In this document: positions 11,985 through 24,000 of the stretch, piece after piece
Numbering within the stretch: the first letter of the stretch is position 1
How the letters are laid out: each line of letters opens with the position of its first letter
Assembly: GCF_000516985.1 (NCBI RefSeq)
Contig: NW_006917106.1
Coordinates: 323,234-387,233 of the forward strand
Reading direction: 5' to 3'
DNA: 64,000 nucleotides
DNA from: Pestalotiopsis fici W106-1
Lineage: Eukaryota > Ascomycota > Sordariomycetes > Amphisphaeriales > Sporocadaceae
Notes under the pieces: model-generated
What the model was told of the DNA's origin: nothing
The model's input: the letters and a program-made list of their open reading frames with translations, nothing else
Database searches by the model: none
Program-made: the position numbers and the translations under genes

Positions 11985-12981
11985 TGACACTCAGATATGG
12001 CACTGGTACTGCTTCAAAGAGGGGGGAAACGAAGGGGGAAACCATTCCAGAATAATCTGGGAACCAGAAGATGGTCTTCTTATCCATTTCTCTTCCTGCT
12101 GGAGCAATATCTCCTTATGAAGTATGTGACGAAAGTGGTTGTGCACCCAAAGATAGTCATTCCAGCACTATGTGAGAAAATGGGAACTCACGAAGCCAAT
12201 CTAAACGCATTGTGTCTCTACCCCTATTGTAACTAGCTCCATCTTTCTGTGTACATAATCCTTACAGTGAGGCTACGTATGGAGATATTAGACGTCGAGG
12301 TCTTCTCATGGCTAGCAACTCCTCGATTGTTGCCTCTAAGCACTCAATCGCGCTCGTCTTTCTGTATATTCGAACATTGTGTCTTGTCCATGATTTGGCC
12401 CGAACAATTAAATATCTTGCTAGATGAGCAGTGCCATAATTTCAACTATCTACGTTTATAATCACGTGGCCATAGTTGTAAAAGAACACTGATCCCATAG
12501 TCTCATCACGCCCACAAAGAATATTGATTCTAACATCACCGAGGTTAATCCATATATGCCATTAATGTCCAGACCAAGTTGGTAACTTGTCATTCGTCTT
12601 AAGGCTGCTATTAGTGATGCATATATCATTCCGAAGCAGAGATGAGAAATCATTCCTGCGCCCATGAAGTCAACAAAGGTACTTTTCAATTTTTTGTAGG
12701 AAGCATCACGACGCTATATTGATTTATGGAGCTGATTGTCTGAGATTTACGGATTCTTCCGGTTCATTCGATCAGGGCCCTCGTATATCAGGAATGAATG
12801 TGATTGCAGATGCTGTTGAGTACATAGTCATGCGAGTCCACGTGCGCCTCCGCACTCAAGAAAGCGTAGCGGCATCACTTGCTGATGGATTGACAAGTCC
12901 GGAGAAACGAATCCTTATCAAGTAGGCTCTCCTCCGGCTACAGTATATGATTGATTTCTTTCTTTCCTTGTTTTTGTTTTG
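11985..12981. other. Intergenic, with an uncertain hydrophobic open frame
   Basis: Downstream of the POT gene I see no solid gene. On the minus strand, 12689..12462 is open and encodes two hydrophobic stretches (MGAGMISHLCFGMIYASLI and a segment around IYGLTSVMLESIFFVGVM). It has no ATG at its left end and could be a terminal exon of the membrane-protein gene to its right, but I could not find a convincing splice path. Confidence 0.3.
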
Positions 12982-13611
12982 TTATGATCCCTTTTCGTCC
13001 TCAAGTATTCTGTTCTCTCGTGCACCGAGTAGTTTAACGGGTGGCGATAATATGGATAGGTAGCCTCGATGCATCCAGCGAGGTCCCGCAAAGATGCAAC
13101 TTGGCTGTCTCTGGCCCGTCTGGCCACTTTCCTTCGCATGCACTATGTACCCCATGTTCCATATCCCAACGCACTTCTCGACTCGGCGGGCTTGTCGAAT
13201 CAGTGGTGCCGAGGCACCTGAATGATTATGCGCATCTAGGGAATCGCAGCCTTCCAACTGCCATGCCGTTATAGAGTTGCAAACAGACATTCCCCCCATG
13301 GCCCAGCCAAACAAGGCCATACATGTGTGTAATGCTGCATTGCTGAGGAAAATGGCCCGTAAACCGGCACACATATCAAGCCAAAGGTCGCCCGTCTGTT
13401 CGAGCTGGATTTTTGTCGCCTCCTTGAAAATAATTGGGAGGAAAAACCAAAGATTGAGTACGGAGACATTGATCCACATAGCCGAAGATATAAGAAATGC
13501 CGTGGCATATATGACGCACGTTCTTTGCGTAACGAGTAGAAAAGCTGAAATCGTGTGCAAGACAACCACCACACAGCAAGTGTAGTATACTGCGTTATCG
13601 TATGAATCCAT
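12982..13611 (-). CDS. Possible multi-pass membrane protein, unknown function
   Basis: An ATG-initiated frame of 209 codons. Residues about 9-57 and 83-112 are strongly hydrophobic (for example YTCCVVVVLHTISAFLLV, VLNLWFFLPIIF and LHTCMALFGWAMGG), suggesting three or four helices, followed by a long basic tail. No family is recognised. The tail may be wrong: an alternative frame (13139..12918) is also open across the same bases, and a further hydrophobic frame lies at 12689..12462. The true gene may therefore be longer and spliced. The N-terminal hydrophobic part is the better supported portion. Confidence 0.4.
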   Translation of the reverse strand: MDSYDNAVYYTCCVVVVLHTISAFLLVTQRTCVIYATAFLISSAMWINVSVLNLWFFLPIIFKEATKIQLEQTGDLWLDMCAGLRAIFLSNAALHTCMALFGWAMGGMSVCNSITAWQLEGCDSLDAHNHSGASAPLIRQARRVEKCVGIWNMGYIVHAKESGQTGQRQPSCIFAGPRWMHRGYLSILSPPVKLLGARENRILEDEKGS

Positions 13612-14849
13612 GATGAGTGCAATCTAGTAAGTGTGTGTGTGATGGTATCAGACGAGATTGCTCGAGTAACAATGGTATATCTCGTCCAGCCTTGCTTGGC
13701 CCTGCTGGAACGAGAACGTAGGGTGGTCTCTTCTTCATATAGTGAACTAGCCAGAGTGAGGAAGAAACACGTTACGCATCTTTGAGATTGCGCGGACTTT
13801 GGTTTGGGATGTTTGAGACGTGCTGATCACGAGACACAAAGCCAATAGTATGAACGCTATGCACGGCAAAGGTTCACTGTTTTGGTCTTAGTGGAGGAGG
13901 CAGAGCCTGAAACAGGCCCGCTCGCGCCGCTTGAGGCAAGGGCACAGTTTCCTTACATGCTTTTATATATGGCAGATGCGCCACCCGTTTCCATCAAAGA
14001 TTTCTCGAGAAACATTCATGGTATTACTTCCAATGAATGTGATTATGTAAAGCATGAGCAGGGTCTTAGCCGCTTGTAAAGGTATATTCGTACGTGACCT
14101 CTCCCCTGGCAGAATAAAGCGCCGGAGCTGAACGATTGGCTCAGCCTGTATGAAATATAGGCTCACACGATCGAAAACCATCGAGCATTGGATTTTGCTT
14201 GATAGAAATGATGATCAACTAAAGAGTTTGGTGTTGCATCTTTCCCTCCCAATATTGAGCCTTGATACTGATGAAGTCTTGCTTTGACCAGTCGCAGCAC
14301 AGTCGAGCTCAAGGCCAATTGGCAGCAAGCTGCCGTACACAGAGTACTGCCTGCCACGCATAGCACATGCAGCAGCTACATATGTCCATGTGCACTTGGT
14401 ACCTGTGGCTGAAGCCGACTTCTGGGAGTCCGACTACATTATGTTACAAGAACGCACCTAGGTAGATGTACGTCGCCGCCCAGTAATAGACCGTCTAGAC
14501 TGTAGCAATTTGAACCAAAATATGAATTGATACTATTTTGGAACCCTGGAAATTGCCCTGATGATGAGAACAAGGTACAACATACCTTAATTTTTGGATG
14601 ACTTCACGGTCAGGGATTCGGCAATGCCCTCCATTCAGTACCTCGATTCATTCATTGCTACTCCCTCATTTGAAGCAATTGATCGATCTATTGGAATGTT
14701 CCTTTCGCTTCAATGTTCTTCACTTTTTAGGTAGGTACTGATATAAACTGGGGTACCTGGGAACGTACCTTAATGTACTGTGACGTCTGACCTCAAGGCT
14801 TCAAATTCAATTAGGTATTCAATGTCCCGCTAAACCCCACATTCACCAC
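13612..14849. other. Intergenic, nothing recognised
   Basis: Upstream of the possible membrane-protein gene. It contains only short, unsupported open frames and a short GT-rich run near 13,630. Confidence 0.4.
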
Positions 14850-15114
14850 TACACCTCCTCATGGATTATAAACGTTAGATCGTTACAAGCCCCGTAATTG
14901 AATCCAGCGATCTGCTGCGTACTCTGTCATAATATTTGTGCTGGCCAGTACTGGCTGTTACTGAGGTTCTTCGTCTGGTACCCACACCAGGTGCTAGAAA
15001 TTTCTATGAGCCGTATAGCACCATAGAACAGATATGGGAAGATACCAGGCAGATCAAAGCAAAGAAATATGGGGCTTGTACCAATCTAACGTTTATAATC
15101 CATGAGGAGGTGTA
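14850..15114. mobile_element. MITE-like foldback element with TA target duplication
   Basis: A perfect 31-bp inverted repeat begins at 14850 (TACACCTCCTCATGGATTAT...) and ends at 15114 (...ATAATCCATGAGGAGGTGTA). The symmetry continues inward with few mismatches for about 25 bp more, including the shared block TACAAGCCCC at 14884 and its complement near 15080. Both ends sit on TA (14850-14851 and 15113-15114), so the element proper is 14852..15112 (261 bp) with a TA target duplication, as for Tc1/mariner-type non-autonomous elements. There is no coding capacity. Superfamily assignment is inferred from the TA duplication only. Confidence 0.8.
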
Positions 15115-15476
15115 ATATGAGACCAGTCCCTCATTACCTAATCTCCAGAAGCTCGGATCGCAAAGCTGACATGGCTTTCTCTTCTGTCTTTCGCAAACAC
15201 CAATGATCGAGCCTTGCCTTGGGCACGTCAGAGCCGCAAATCTTCAACAGCCTGTTGTTGCCCGTCGCCCTTCTGATCTCGCCGTTGTGCGAACGCTTTC
15301 TAACTCTTGCCCTGATCGAGGCAGATTATACAATCCTTATGGTCCATACTCATTAGTCCCCGATCTGGGACCCTGCTGGCTCAGTCGCTACCACATTACA
15401 CAACAACACTGCCTCTGCCGCTGCAGAGCATCAATTGCATTCTGCTGCACTCGACGTCTGTGAGCCTTGCAGCATA
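15115..15476. other. Promoter region of the LAMTOR1-like gene
   Basis: This 362-bp stretch lies between the foldback element and the start codon of the next gene. No other feature is recognised. The transposon insertion therefore sits about 360 bp upstream of that ATG. Confidence 0.4.
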
Positions 15477-16069
15477 ATGGGAGCCTGCGCATCATGCTTA
15501 GGCCGAGGACGCCAGGATGCATACGACGAGGCACGTACTTCCCATGTTATTCCGTTGCTGGGATGTAGTATCTCTTTGCTTACCAAACTTCATCGCAGGA
15601 GGATGAATCACGATTACTTCTAGACGATCCAAGCAACTTCCAGTACGGCAGCTTCGGCGACCAAAACCCCAACACACACACGGATCCTCTTGAGTCGCAA
15701 AGAGAGTTGGAGGCACTACAGAAAGTTGTAGCTAAGACATCAAAGTACCGACGCAACCCAAGCGCGATGCCCACGGTCCTGTCCTGCTAACCATCTTGCA
15801 GTAATCTGGTCGATATCTTTGAGATTGCCCCGTCGCAACCCCAACATGCCCATGCTACCGCCCTCACCGGCCAAGACTCGCGCCTCAACCGCTATCAAAC
15901 CATTCTTTCCAAGCTGTCTGCCGACGATGACACGAATGCAATCACAGCTCAGGGTCAAGTGGACTGGCTGAGTGACGATGACACGATGGAAACGCAAATG
16001 GACCCGCCTACAGTCAAAGCAGGTGAGCCGCTGGTGGGCACCTTTGCCGACGCGGTCACGGTAGCATGA
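15477..16069 (+). CDS. LAMTOR1/Ego1 (Meh1)-like vacuolar TORC1 anchor protein
   Basis: Exons 15477..15530, 15599..15744 and 15802..16069 give 155 aa. The N terminus MGACASCLGRGR carries Gly2 (N-myristoylation) and Cys4/Cys7 (palmitoylation), the lipid anchor typical of this family. It is followed by DAYDE|EDESRLLLDDPSNFQYGSFGD, then QRELEALQKVVAKTS and NLVDIFEIAPSQ, matching the fungal LAMTOR-domain arrangement. In yeast, Ego1/Meh1 anchors the EGO complex and Gtr GTPases on the vacuole for amino-acid signalling to TORC1. The first intron is GC-AG (GCACGT...GCAG); only this choice keeps the family-typical YDE/ED junction in frame. The tail is acidic (WLSDDDTMETQ). Confidence 0.85.
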
Positions 16070-17763
16070 GCACAGGTTGCAGTCCCATCATCATGTAGTG
16101 CGGACCGCCGTTCGATGGTGCCATAGGGTAACCTTGCTGAGCGAGCAGCGGTGAGACATCTGTTGCGTTGCTGCTAGGCTTGACGTCGTGACTGTAGCTG
16201 CTCTTGCCCTACCGATTGCAATCCTGTTTCTGCAGACATGTCGAGCTGCGACTTTGGGAGGGATCTATATATGTAAAAAGCCGAGGCCAGCTCTGACAAG
16301 GCCGCCAAGTCCTCTGGCACGGATACTGAATCAATCCTCGGTGCACATGTGCTACATACGCACACGAATAGCGAGCCACTGATTGGGCTGATTTCTTACT
16401 CTGTTCTTTGGGCACGGCCAATCATAGACCGACTTCGCATAATCTCTACTGTTTACATTGGCCCGTAGAGCTACAGCCACGTGCTCGTGACCTCTGGGGC
16501 CGCCGAGACAGAGGAGTTTCCTCTTGTTCATATAAAATAGACCCATAGTATAATCATTTCTTCTATATCCGATTGTAAACCTCTGCCTTTATCGATATAA
16601 TTACCTTTTTGCTCCCTTGTTCTCCAGCTCGGTTTATGTTGTCGCTGTTATCGTTGTCTGAGGTTTCCGATTGTAGGTACCCATCAATGGGTATCATTTC
16701 CGAAGCCGACTGCCGGGCGCGGGTTTCCTTCAGTTTTCCAGAACACACAAAAAGGATGGCGAATGCCGGCGCTGCGAATGTATCCAAGCCTGTGCAGCAC
16801 CGATCCATTTAACCATGTGCGCTACATACATTAGAATGTGCGGCCCGGCCCATCGCTCGTCCACTCAGACGGGCTTGACCGCTACACTGGGGTTTCCACT
16901 CACATGGTTATGGAGTATGGTGCGTGCCAACTAGTGGGATAGCCGAGAGAGCATATGTACTAAGCAGACGCTGCATTTTTTTTTTCCCTCTCGAATTGGA
17001 CCCCATCTCCCCTCTCTCTTGCTCGCGTGTCTTCGTCATTGGAGGCGGACGTCCTCGCTGCATTGTCCAAAACAAGCTGCCACTGCCGCTGTGTCGGACC
17101 CCTTTGCCGCTCGTGATCTGAATATTTAGCCACTCCTATATGACGGACAAGGTGTCTGCGAACGGGACACTAGTTAGAGGTTGAGCGATTTCTCAGAAGG
17201 GGTGGTTTTTCCTTTTTTAGAAAAAATCGTGTGATTTTTCAGGTCTACGTGTCGAACGAGAGGCTATCACGTCTTTGCCGTAGGATGAAATGGCCAAGGT
17301 CCTCGAAGCATTGATCAATCATCAATTTAGAGACTCGCACGCTATCGAAGGAAGGATCAGAACCCTCGACCAAGAACCAATGTAGAAGGGAAGCGATAGA
17401 GAGAGGAGAGAGATACAGAGGAACGAGTTCCCCGAACACAATCTTACGAAACCCACTGGCTGATTCGATAATGTTGTGCCTTTTTTTTTTTTTTTTTTTT
17501 TCCCTTAATCTGTTCTTCGCACTTTTACTTCCTGCTCACTCGTCTCTCCTCACTTCTTTATTTTGGTACTCTCTTTCTCTCACACAATCTCTTTCTTGCT
17601 CTCTCACCGGTCCTTTCTTTCTCTCCCTCTTTTTGGATCGAATCATTCCCCCTTGCCCGATCCCTTACTCGAATACTCAAACACTAACAGAACGGGTCCC
17701 GCTGGTTACCGACAGTGCGACCCAGATCCCGATCATTTTTGCCACCTTTTGCGAGATCCGGCG
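16070..17763. other. 1.7-kb gene-free region
   Basis: Open frames here are short and unsupported. A T22 run followed by about 150 bp of C/T-rich sequence lies at 17,480-17,640. It is downstream of the leftward 110-aa gene, so it is 3' flank of that gene or an unassigned promoter-like tract. Confidence 0.4.
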
Positions 17764-18096
17764 TCATGTAGTCGAGTTCTGACGAGTCCAGTGCTGCTGC
17801 TGCATGCTATAGATTGCGCTCGCTGCCTCGGCCATATCCCTTTGCGCCTTCTCGATCGTTGCATTTCGATTGCCCTCCCGCTGCCATCGATGGATATCAC
17901 CCTCGAGCTTGGTGTATTTTCGCTGCTTCTTTTCGATATCTTTGCAGAGTTTGCAAATATCTGGTTCATTGTTGGTTTGGTATATGAGCTTGAGACCGCA
18001 TGTCTCCCCGGTCCGGTATTCTTTTGTACATTGCTCTCGAAAGTGGCCCCATCGCCAAAATCCGCATTGCCAACGAGTCTGGTCGAAGTAACACAT
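17764..18096 (-). CDS. Conserved 110-aa Cys/Trp-rich fungal protein, unknown function
   Basis: The ATG-initiated single coding exon begins MCYFDQTRWQCGFWRWGHF, followed by CTKEYRTGETCGLKLIY. A CKLCKDIEKKQRKY segment comes next, then a charged helical part (WQREGNRNATIEKAQRDM) that ends near MQQQHWTRQNS. The Cys/Trp/His spacing suggests a small metal-binding fold followed by a helix. I recognise this pattern as recurrent in Sordariomycetes but know of no function. It was chosen over the larger overlapping minus-strand frame (17733..18341), which lacks an ATG and such motifs. Just upstream lies a likely 5'-UTR intron (18190..18103: GTATGT...TACTAAT...TTTCAG), ending 6 nt before the ATG. Confidence 0.75.
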   Translation of the reverse strand: MCYFDQTRWQCGFWRWGHFREQCTKEYRTGETCGLKLIYQTNNEPDICKLCKDIEKKQRKYTKLEGDIHRWQREGNRNATIEKAQRDMAEAASAIYSMQQQHWTRQNSTT

Positions 18097-21000
18097 TGAT
18101 TCCTGAAAGGAGTTTGAACTGCACGAGTCGATGTATTAGTATGTTTCTGGCAAGTTGTGGTAGCTCGGGTGGCGCATTGCAATAACATACAGACGGTTGA
18201 CGACCTTGCGCCCAGCGAGGCCCCTGACAGAGACGAGTCGGTGGTGTCCAATAGCTCTCTGACGTTTTGATCCAAGGAGGAAGAGCAATTTTCCTCGCGG
18301 TAAGCGTAAGAGAGATACAGTATCAACGTCAGATAGTACAATGAGTGCTCGACAAATAGTTCGAATCCAGTAAGAGTTGGAGCCGCGAAAAGTCTTATAT
18401 ACGCTTTGGGACTGTATTCCCCGATATGTTGGTGCGATTCCGAGTTGATATCCTCACGGACAGATAGAACTCTACATGCGTTGGCAAATGTTTCTCTACA
18501 CTGCCGTTCCCATAGTTTCTACCCGACTCTTCCATAGTGCCCTCAAGGATTGGTGGAGCATCCACGCATCATGCCTCCTGAGTTGGGTTGCATAGCAAAG
18601 TGCTTGCAGAATCCCGCCCAACATCAAGTTCGGACGATGTATTGATGCCACGTCGGCAGAGGGGAAACTTGAACATCAACTGCTCGACCGTCCCCCACCT
18701 GTTGCTACTCCCTCAGTACATGGACTCACACAATTGAGCATCTTTGCAGCAGGTAGCCCCATGGCCCCCCTGCTCCTGATGCAAACTTCCCATTGGCTTG
18801 TCGCTCATGTTCGACCGACAGTGTTCCTGTACGTAACCTGCACATCCAAATTTGACCTGGAGACCCCTACGCCCGCGTGCTGCCGTCTGCACGCAGCTTT
18901 GATCGTTCCGCGTCTGCGGCCAAGGGACGAGGCCTGGTGCCATCTCCATATGTAGTCCCACAGCCCAGCAGCCAATGCCCGGAGGTGGCTAGTGGCGGTT
19001 GTCAACCCTACTGCTATTTCTACTGTCATTCATCAGGCACCACAACTTGTCGTAGGTCTGGCATGAAGAATAAATCACGGGGTCTGGCGTTGAGACTTTG
19101 TTGCACTACATGAACCTGCATTGCCTCTACTTCCTACTTAGTCAACCCCCCGCATACGCTACTATCTGCAAGTCAGGGACCAGTCTTTGGCTGGGGATCA
19201 CGCCTCTTAAACACCTCCTAAGACACCATTTGTCCATGAAGAACTATATGGCATTCGACAAGGTAGGCCGGTGCCATGCCTTTTCCAAGCCAGCCAAATA
19301 CATACAATAAAAGCCCCTACCGTATTTATGCACCAGGTAAAGCCTTGCTTGGAGACAAAACGTGCAACACTTTGAGACAGACTTGATGACATGGCTTGGC
19401 TGCGCAACCAAGTTGTTGACTTACCCTTTAACAACAACTACTCTAATACATATAATCAGATATACGTATATACGTATAATACACATGGTGACTAGAGAAC
19501 TATTGTGCGTTGAGCCAGGGTTATGTGCCATCGCAGAAAGACAACAGGCGACAGAGCTGCCTGACTGGAACGAAACAAACTGGGCCAGCCACGGTCTCTG
19601 GCTCAATCTGGGCAAGAGGTAAACGAGGAATTGGAGTGATACCGCAGTACATCGCAGGCATATCCACGCCCGGAAAGTCAATCTGGGTGGAATGAATCTC
19701 GGCTAGAAGGGATAGGAAGGCCAAGGATCTTCACTGGGGGGTACTTTGTTGTAACAACGTGGCGAAGGCCCCTTGGGTCCCGGCCAGGCCCACTGCCACG
19801 CTCTGATGCCGAGAGTTGTGAGAATTTTGATTTCAAGAAGCCGATCTGATGTACTCATCCTTGGTGGCTCGATTTCGTCATTCTAATGTACGTTATAGAC
19901 TCGGCTATGTATCCCCTTCGCTGTTATCGATGAACTGCCATACCGCCGAACGGGCACCTAGGGCTGTTCTTTGTTTTGTTTTTCTTCCAAAACATAGCCT
20001 AGTTCATGATCAAGAGAAAGACTTCCTTCTATTTGTTGACATGTATGAAAGACTGGTAAGTTAAGGGAAAGGAAAACTCCAAGCAAATATGGCAGATCCC
20101 TGTATCAAAGGTCTATTTTATTCGGCCCAACACACTTGAAGTCCTGATTATGATATAAGAAAAGTTAGAGCCTCCGCGAAACCACTGCGTCATGCCGTGA
20201 TATTCTTGGTCCCTAAATCGCCTATGCAACTGGCGGCTTTGTGCATTTACAATGCTTTAGTGGTCGGATGGACCTGACATCCTAGGCTAGCAACCTCCTA
20301 TTGAACTTTCGGAACAGTCTTGTTTTGGGCAGGTAGGGCTGAGCATCGCCCTTCCTTTTTTTTTTTTTTTCTTGATCTTCTCCCATTTCCTCTATCTGAA
20401 GCCCAGATTATGATTATATCTCAGCATTTTCCCAGTCAAGACATGAAGAAAATGCTGTTATGGTCGAAAGAAATGAGAAAGCCAGTATTCCCAGTAGTAT
20501 CGTACTGGCTCTGTTGAGCAGGACATTGTGCACATCGCAACAGTCTAGACAAGACCGCCGTCTGCGCAAGCACTTGACGAGAATCGCATTGTATGACTCT
20601 TTATTTAAATGCAGACGCACAATTGCAGTGTTGCTGGCGACCGGATCATCCCGTACATTTCTATAATAATTACTCGCAACAGGAAAACTGCAACCCAATT
20701 TTCTCGTGATGATGCATTTCATGTTCAACAACTCGTGCATCTCTCCATGCAGTACCATGGGGTAGTAGCTCCTTTCCACTCATAACCTCATCATACTAGT
20801 TGCATGGATAGAGAGCACAACAGTCTGGCATTTACTCCCGACCCACACAAGCCAGGTTGTCATGTGTCACGACAAATTTTGCCGGTCCAGTAATTGGTTT
20901 GCTTCAGGATTTTGTATTTACGGCTCAATTTCCTTTACCTACACATTTTGTATGTGTGCTGTTGAATTTCCATAGCCGCTGGAATGCAGTATCGAGACAA

Positions 21001-24000
21001 ACATTCGGCTGGCCATCACAAATCGCAGTCGAGCCTCACTTGTGAGGACATTGCTATTGAGACAGGTGTTTTCTCGGGCAAGTCTGTACCTGTCTCATCT
21101 AGAGCCTCTCAAGGCATCCATTGACAACTTCATTGGCCACCCATCATGAAAACGTAGACGCGGCTAGAGCGGGACGTGCCTGTAGGCAGGCTGTGGCCCT
21201 GTAAGCGACCATCACAGCAACCATGGCACCCTTGGTACGTTGCTTTCGTGGGAACTATGCGCCGGACGACAACAACCGTTATCCTGAAAGATGTTGATCC
21301 CTCAGGTTTTAGAGATATCATTGGCAAATCGTATCTTTCACTGACCTTTGGCTTCCTGTCAAACACTGAGCCCCCATGCGGGCCCCCCATCTTCAAAGCT
21401 TGACATCATTCGTCATAGCAGACTTTGGCAAGGCTTGTGTCGAGTCGGAAATGCAGAAGCAGGACTCCGCTCCCACCTTGCAGGCTTTGCAGCTTTCCTC
21501 CAAGTATGTGACCTAAAGAAGTAGATACATCTTGGCCCATCCTTCCAGGGTCCTATGAACTGTCAAGCTGGCATGCCGCATCCACACCCGCTGCCATCGC
21601 CATTGTGATTGGGACGGGGACCGACCGGAAGGCTTATTATAATCTAGCTGCCACGACACTGATGTCAATCAGCCCTTGCTCCACACCGAATACTGTGCAG
21701 TATTGGAGTGAGGAGTACCTAGCCGTGCTCACCACTTATCAGTGAGCCACATGCCGGGCATGGTATTATTCCCCATTGCAAGACACTATGCAGGACCATC
21801 ATCCACTCCAACCGACCCAACGACTATGAATATCTTTGTACTTGAGCCGCAGGGCCATCAGGACTCGATTGGAGCCCAATTTCTTGCCGAGAGCTGGTGT
21901 TCATTAGGCCTCGATGCAAACGGGCAATCAAGATGGGAGTAGTGCTGCAATTGCTTGACCTGTTACGACGACCTTATCAGGCCCAAGGCGGCCGGCCGGG
22001 GGACCCGGCTTGCAGTGCACAATAGACAGGGAGACTTCTAATGCAATACATACATTAATCTGCGGCTTTGAGCCGCGAATAGACGAACGCAGCGCGGGAT
22101 ACATACTCATTCTGCTGCTGCTACTGCCGCTTCTACTTCTGCTTCTGCCGCCGCCGCCGCCGCCGCCTACCTGTCAGGTACATGTAACCACTGCACAGAA
22201 ACGAGTATTGACAGGTCACAATTTGGCACCTTGGACGACAACAACAGTCCCACGGCAAGGCTGAGGAAATGGACTCTTTCTTTGGCAAATAAAACGACAG
22301 CCTGGTTAGTTAGCGTGACGAGCCAGGATCCAAGGCCAGAACAGGGTCCCTTGATTGATATCTTCATCAGACAGCTGGTAGAGCTCCGAGTTGGCTGAAC
22401 CCACAGAAAGTGAACCATATACAGACCCGGACGGATGCGCTAACCATGCCTGGTTAGCTTTTCTGTACTCATCATACTACCTGACCTCTCAGAGTCAGGT
22501 CAGATGTCTCAATCATACCAGCATATCCACGTCTAGAGTGGTACCAGTATAGGACAATGGGTACTTACCTGGACTTGGTACTGTATGCCAATATTCAAGG
22601 AACTTCCTGAAGCAGACAGAAAGAATCCCAGAACACCCGCAATCGTTTTTTGAATAAGCGGGGGAAATTCTTATAAAAATTATAATTGACGTGGCCGGCA
22701 TTCCATAGGCTTAGGCGATGGCAAGTCAATAGACCATTGCATGGTCACACTTTCGAGACGCGACTCGTCACAGGATTTTCCGCCTTTGATCTCTCCCAGC
22801 CTGAGCTACTTGTCAGACCGCGAGGTTACCTGGTATTCATATATGGGTAAGAGAATATCTTGTTCGGGATTTTTCTCGTAGTTTACAATTTACAATGACG
22901 ACAATTTAGTGCACGCGTAGGAATTGCAGGCATTCCATACAAATTGATAGCACTACGCGATTTCCGATCATTCACTGTTTTCTCTGATTATTTCTTGTTT
23001 TTTTTTTCCTTTCTTTCTTGTCGCCGCCGCCGTCGTCATCATCATCATCATCACGCGAGCATGGCATGGCATACTCTGTACTCAACAAGCGGTCGTCACA
23101 GAAGGGCAAATGAGCCGTGATCCCTTAAGAGGTTAGGTACATTCAGTAGTTCAATTCGTCAGCATGTTTATGCCCCGCGAATTACGTGCAGTCGAAAAGT
23201 AGGCAGATTACTAGGTAGGTAGGTAGGTAGGTAGGTATTTTAGTACGTACATTTCAATGTTGCTGTGCTGCTTTTGCAAGGTACTTATAAGCAACCAATT
23301 CTCAAAACCAACGAGATACAGACGCGCATCCCTGTCACGTCTTGTCACGCACTGTCGGTCTCAAGTTTCAACCATGACCACCATTCCCTCCTCGGTCCCT
23401 GGTTTCCCTTCTGCCCCGTGCTCAGCTTCAATCTATACATCTGACCTATTTATTAGTAGACGGCCATAGTTTCAAATCACACGCGACTCCTTTCCATCGT
23501 CGCAGATTTTCGCCTTTATTTGCTGGAATTGACAAAGCTGACACCACTTACCAGTTGTTGCCTGGGCCTGCCAAATTTCTGGAGCGCGACCCCGTCACAT
23601 CTGAACTTGGATGTGCTAGGAGACAACACTCCCGGCGCGCTTTACTTGCTCAAGCAGTCGGATCCTACATCAAGGCACTCAGACCCTAGTTCAAGGCCGC
23701 TCGCCCGCTCGCCTTATTCAGATGTGATTGAGCAAACCTCATCATTACCAACCTCGCGCCATGATCAGAGGGGAGGGGAAGCTGCAGTACCCCACGACGG
23801 TCTATTGGAGCCTGACCGCCTGAACGACCTTTTATTTTGTATCTTTTTGTTTATTTCTCTTGAACTCTCTCCCACGAGGCAACACATCATCTCTCTGAAC
23901 CAGCTGGCAGTTTCGGAGCTACTTCCGAGCGTGTACATCACATCCACCGGAACATCTCAATTGCACTTACCCTTGCGACAACGAGATCTACCTCGAGCTA

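Noticed and set aside
17563..18099. 178-codon plus-strand frame
   Set aside because: It is antisense to the Cys/Trp-rich 110-aa gene and shows only hydrophobic shadow sequence.
18358..18370. AGTTCGAATCC, resembling a tRNA T-arm
   Set aside because: No matching A box, acceptor stem or anticodon arm is present at proper spacing.
22115..22168. CTG/CTT/CCG repeat as part of a coding exon
   Set aside because: No surrounding coding frame, splice sites or conserved sequence; treated as a simple repeat.
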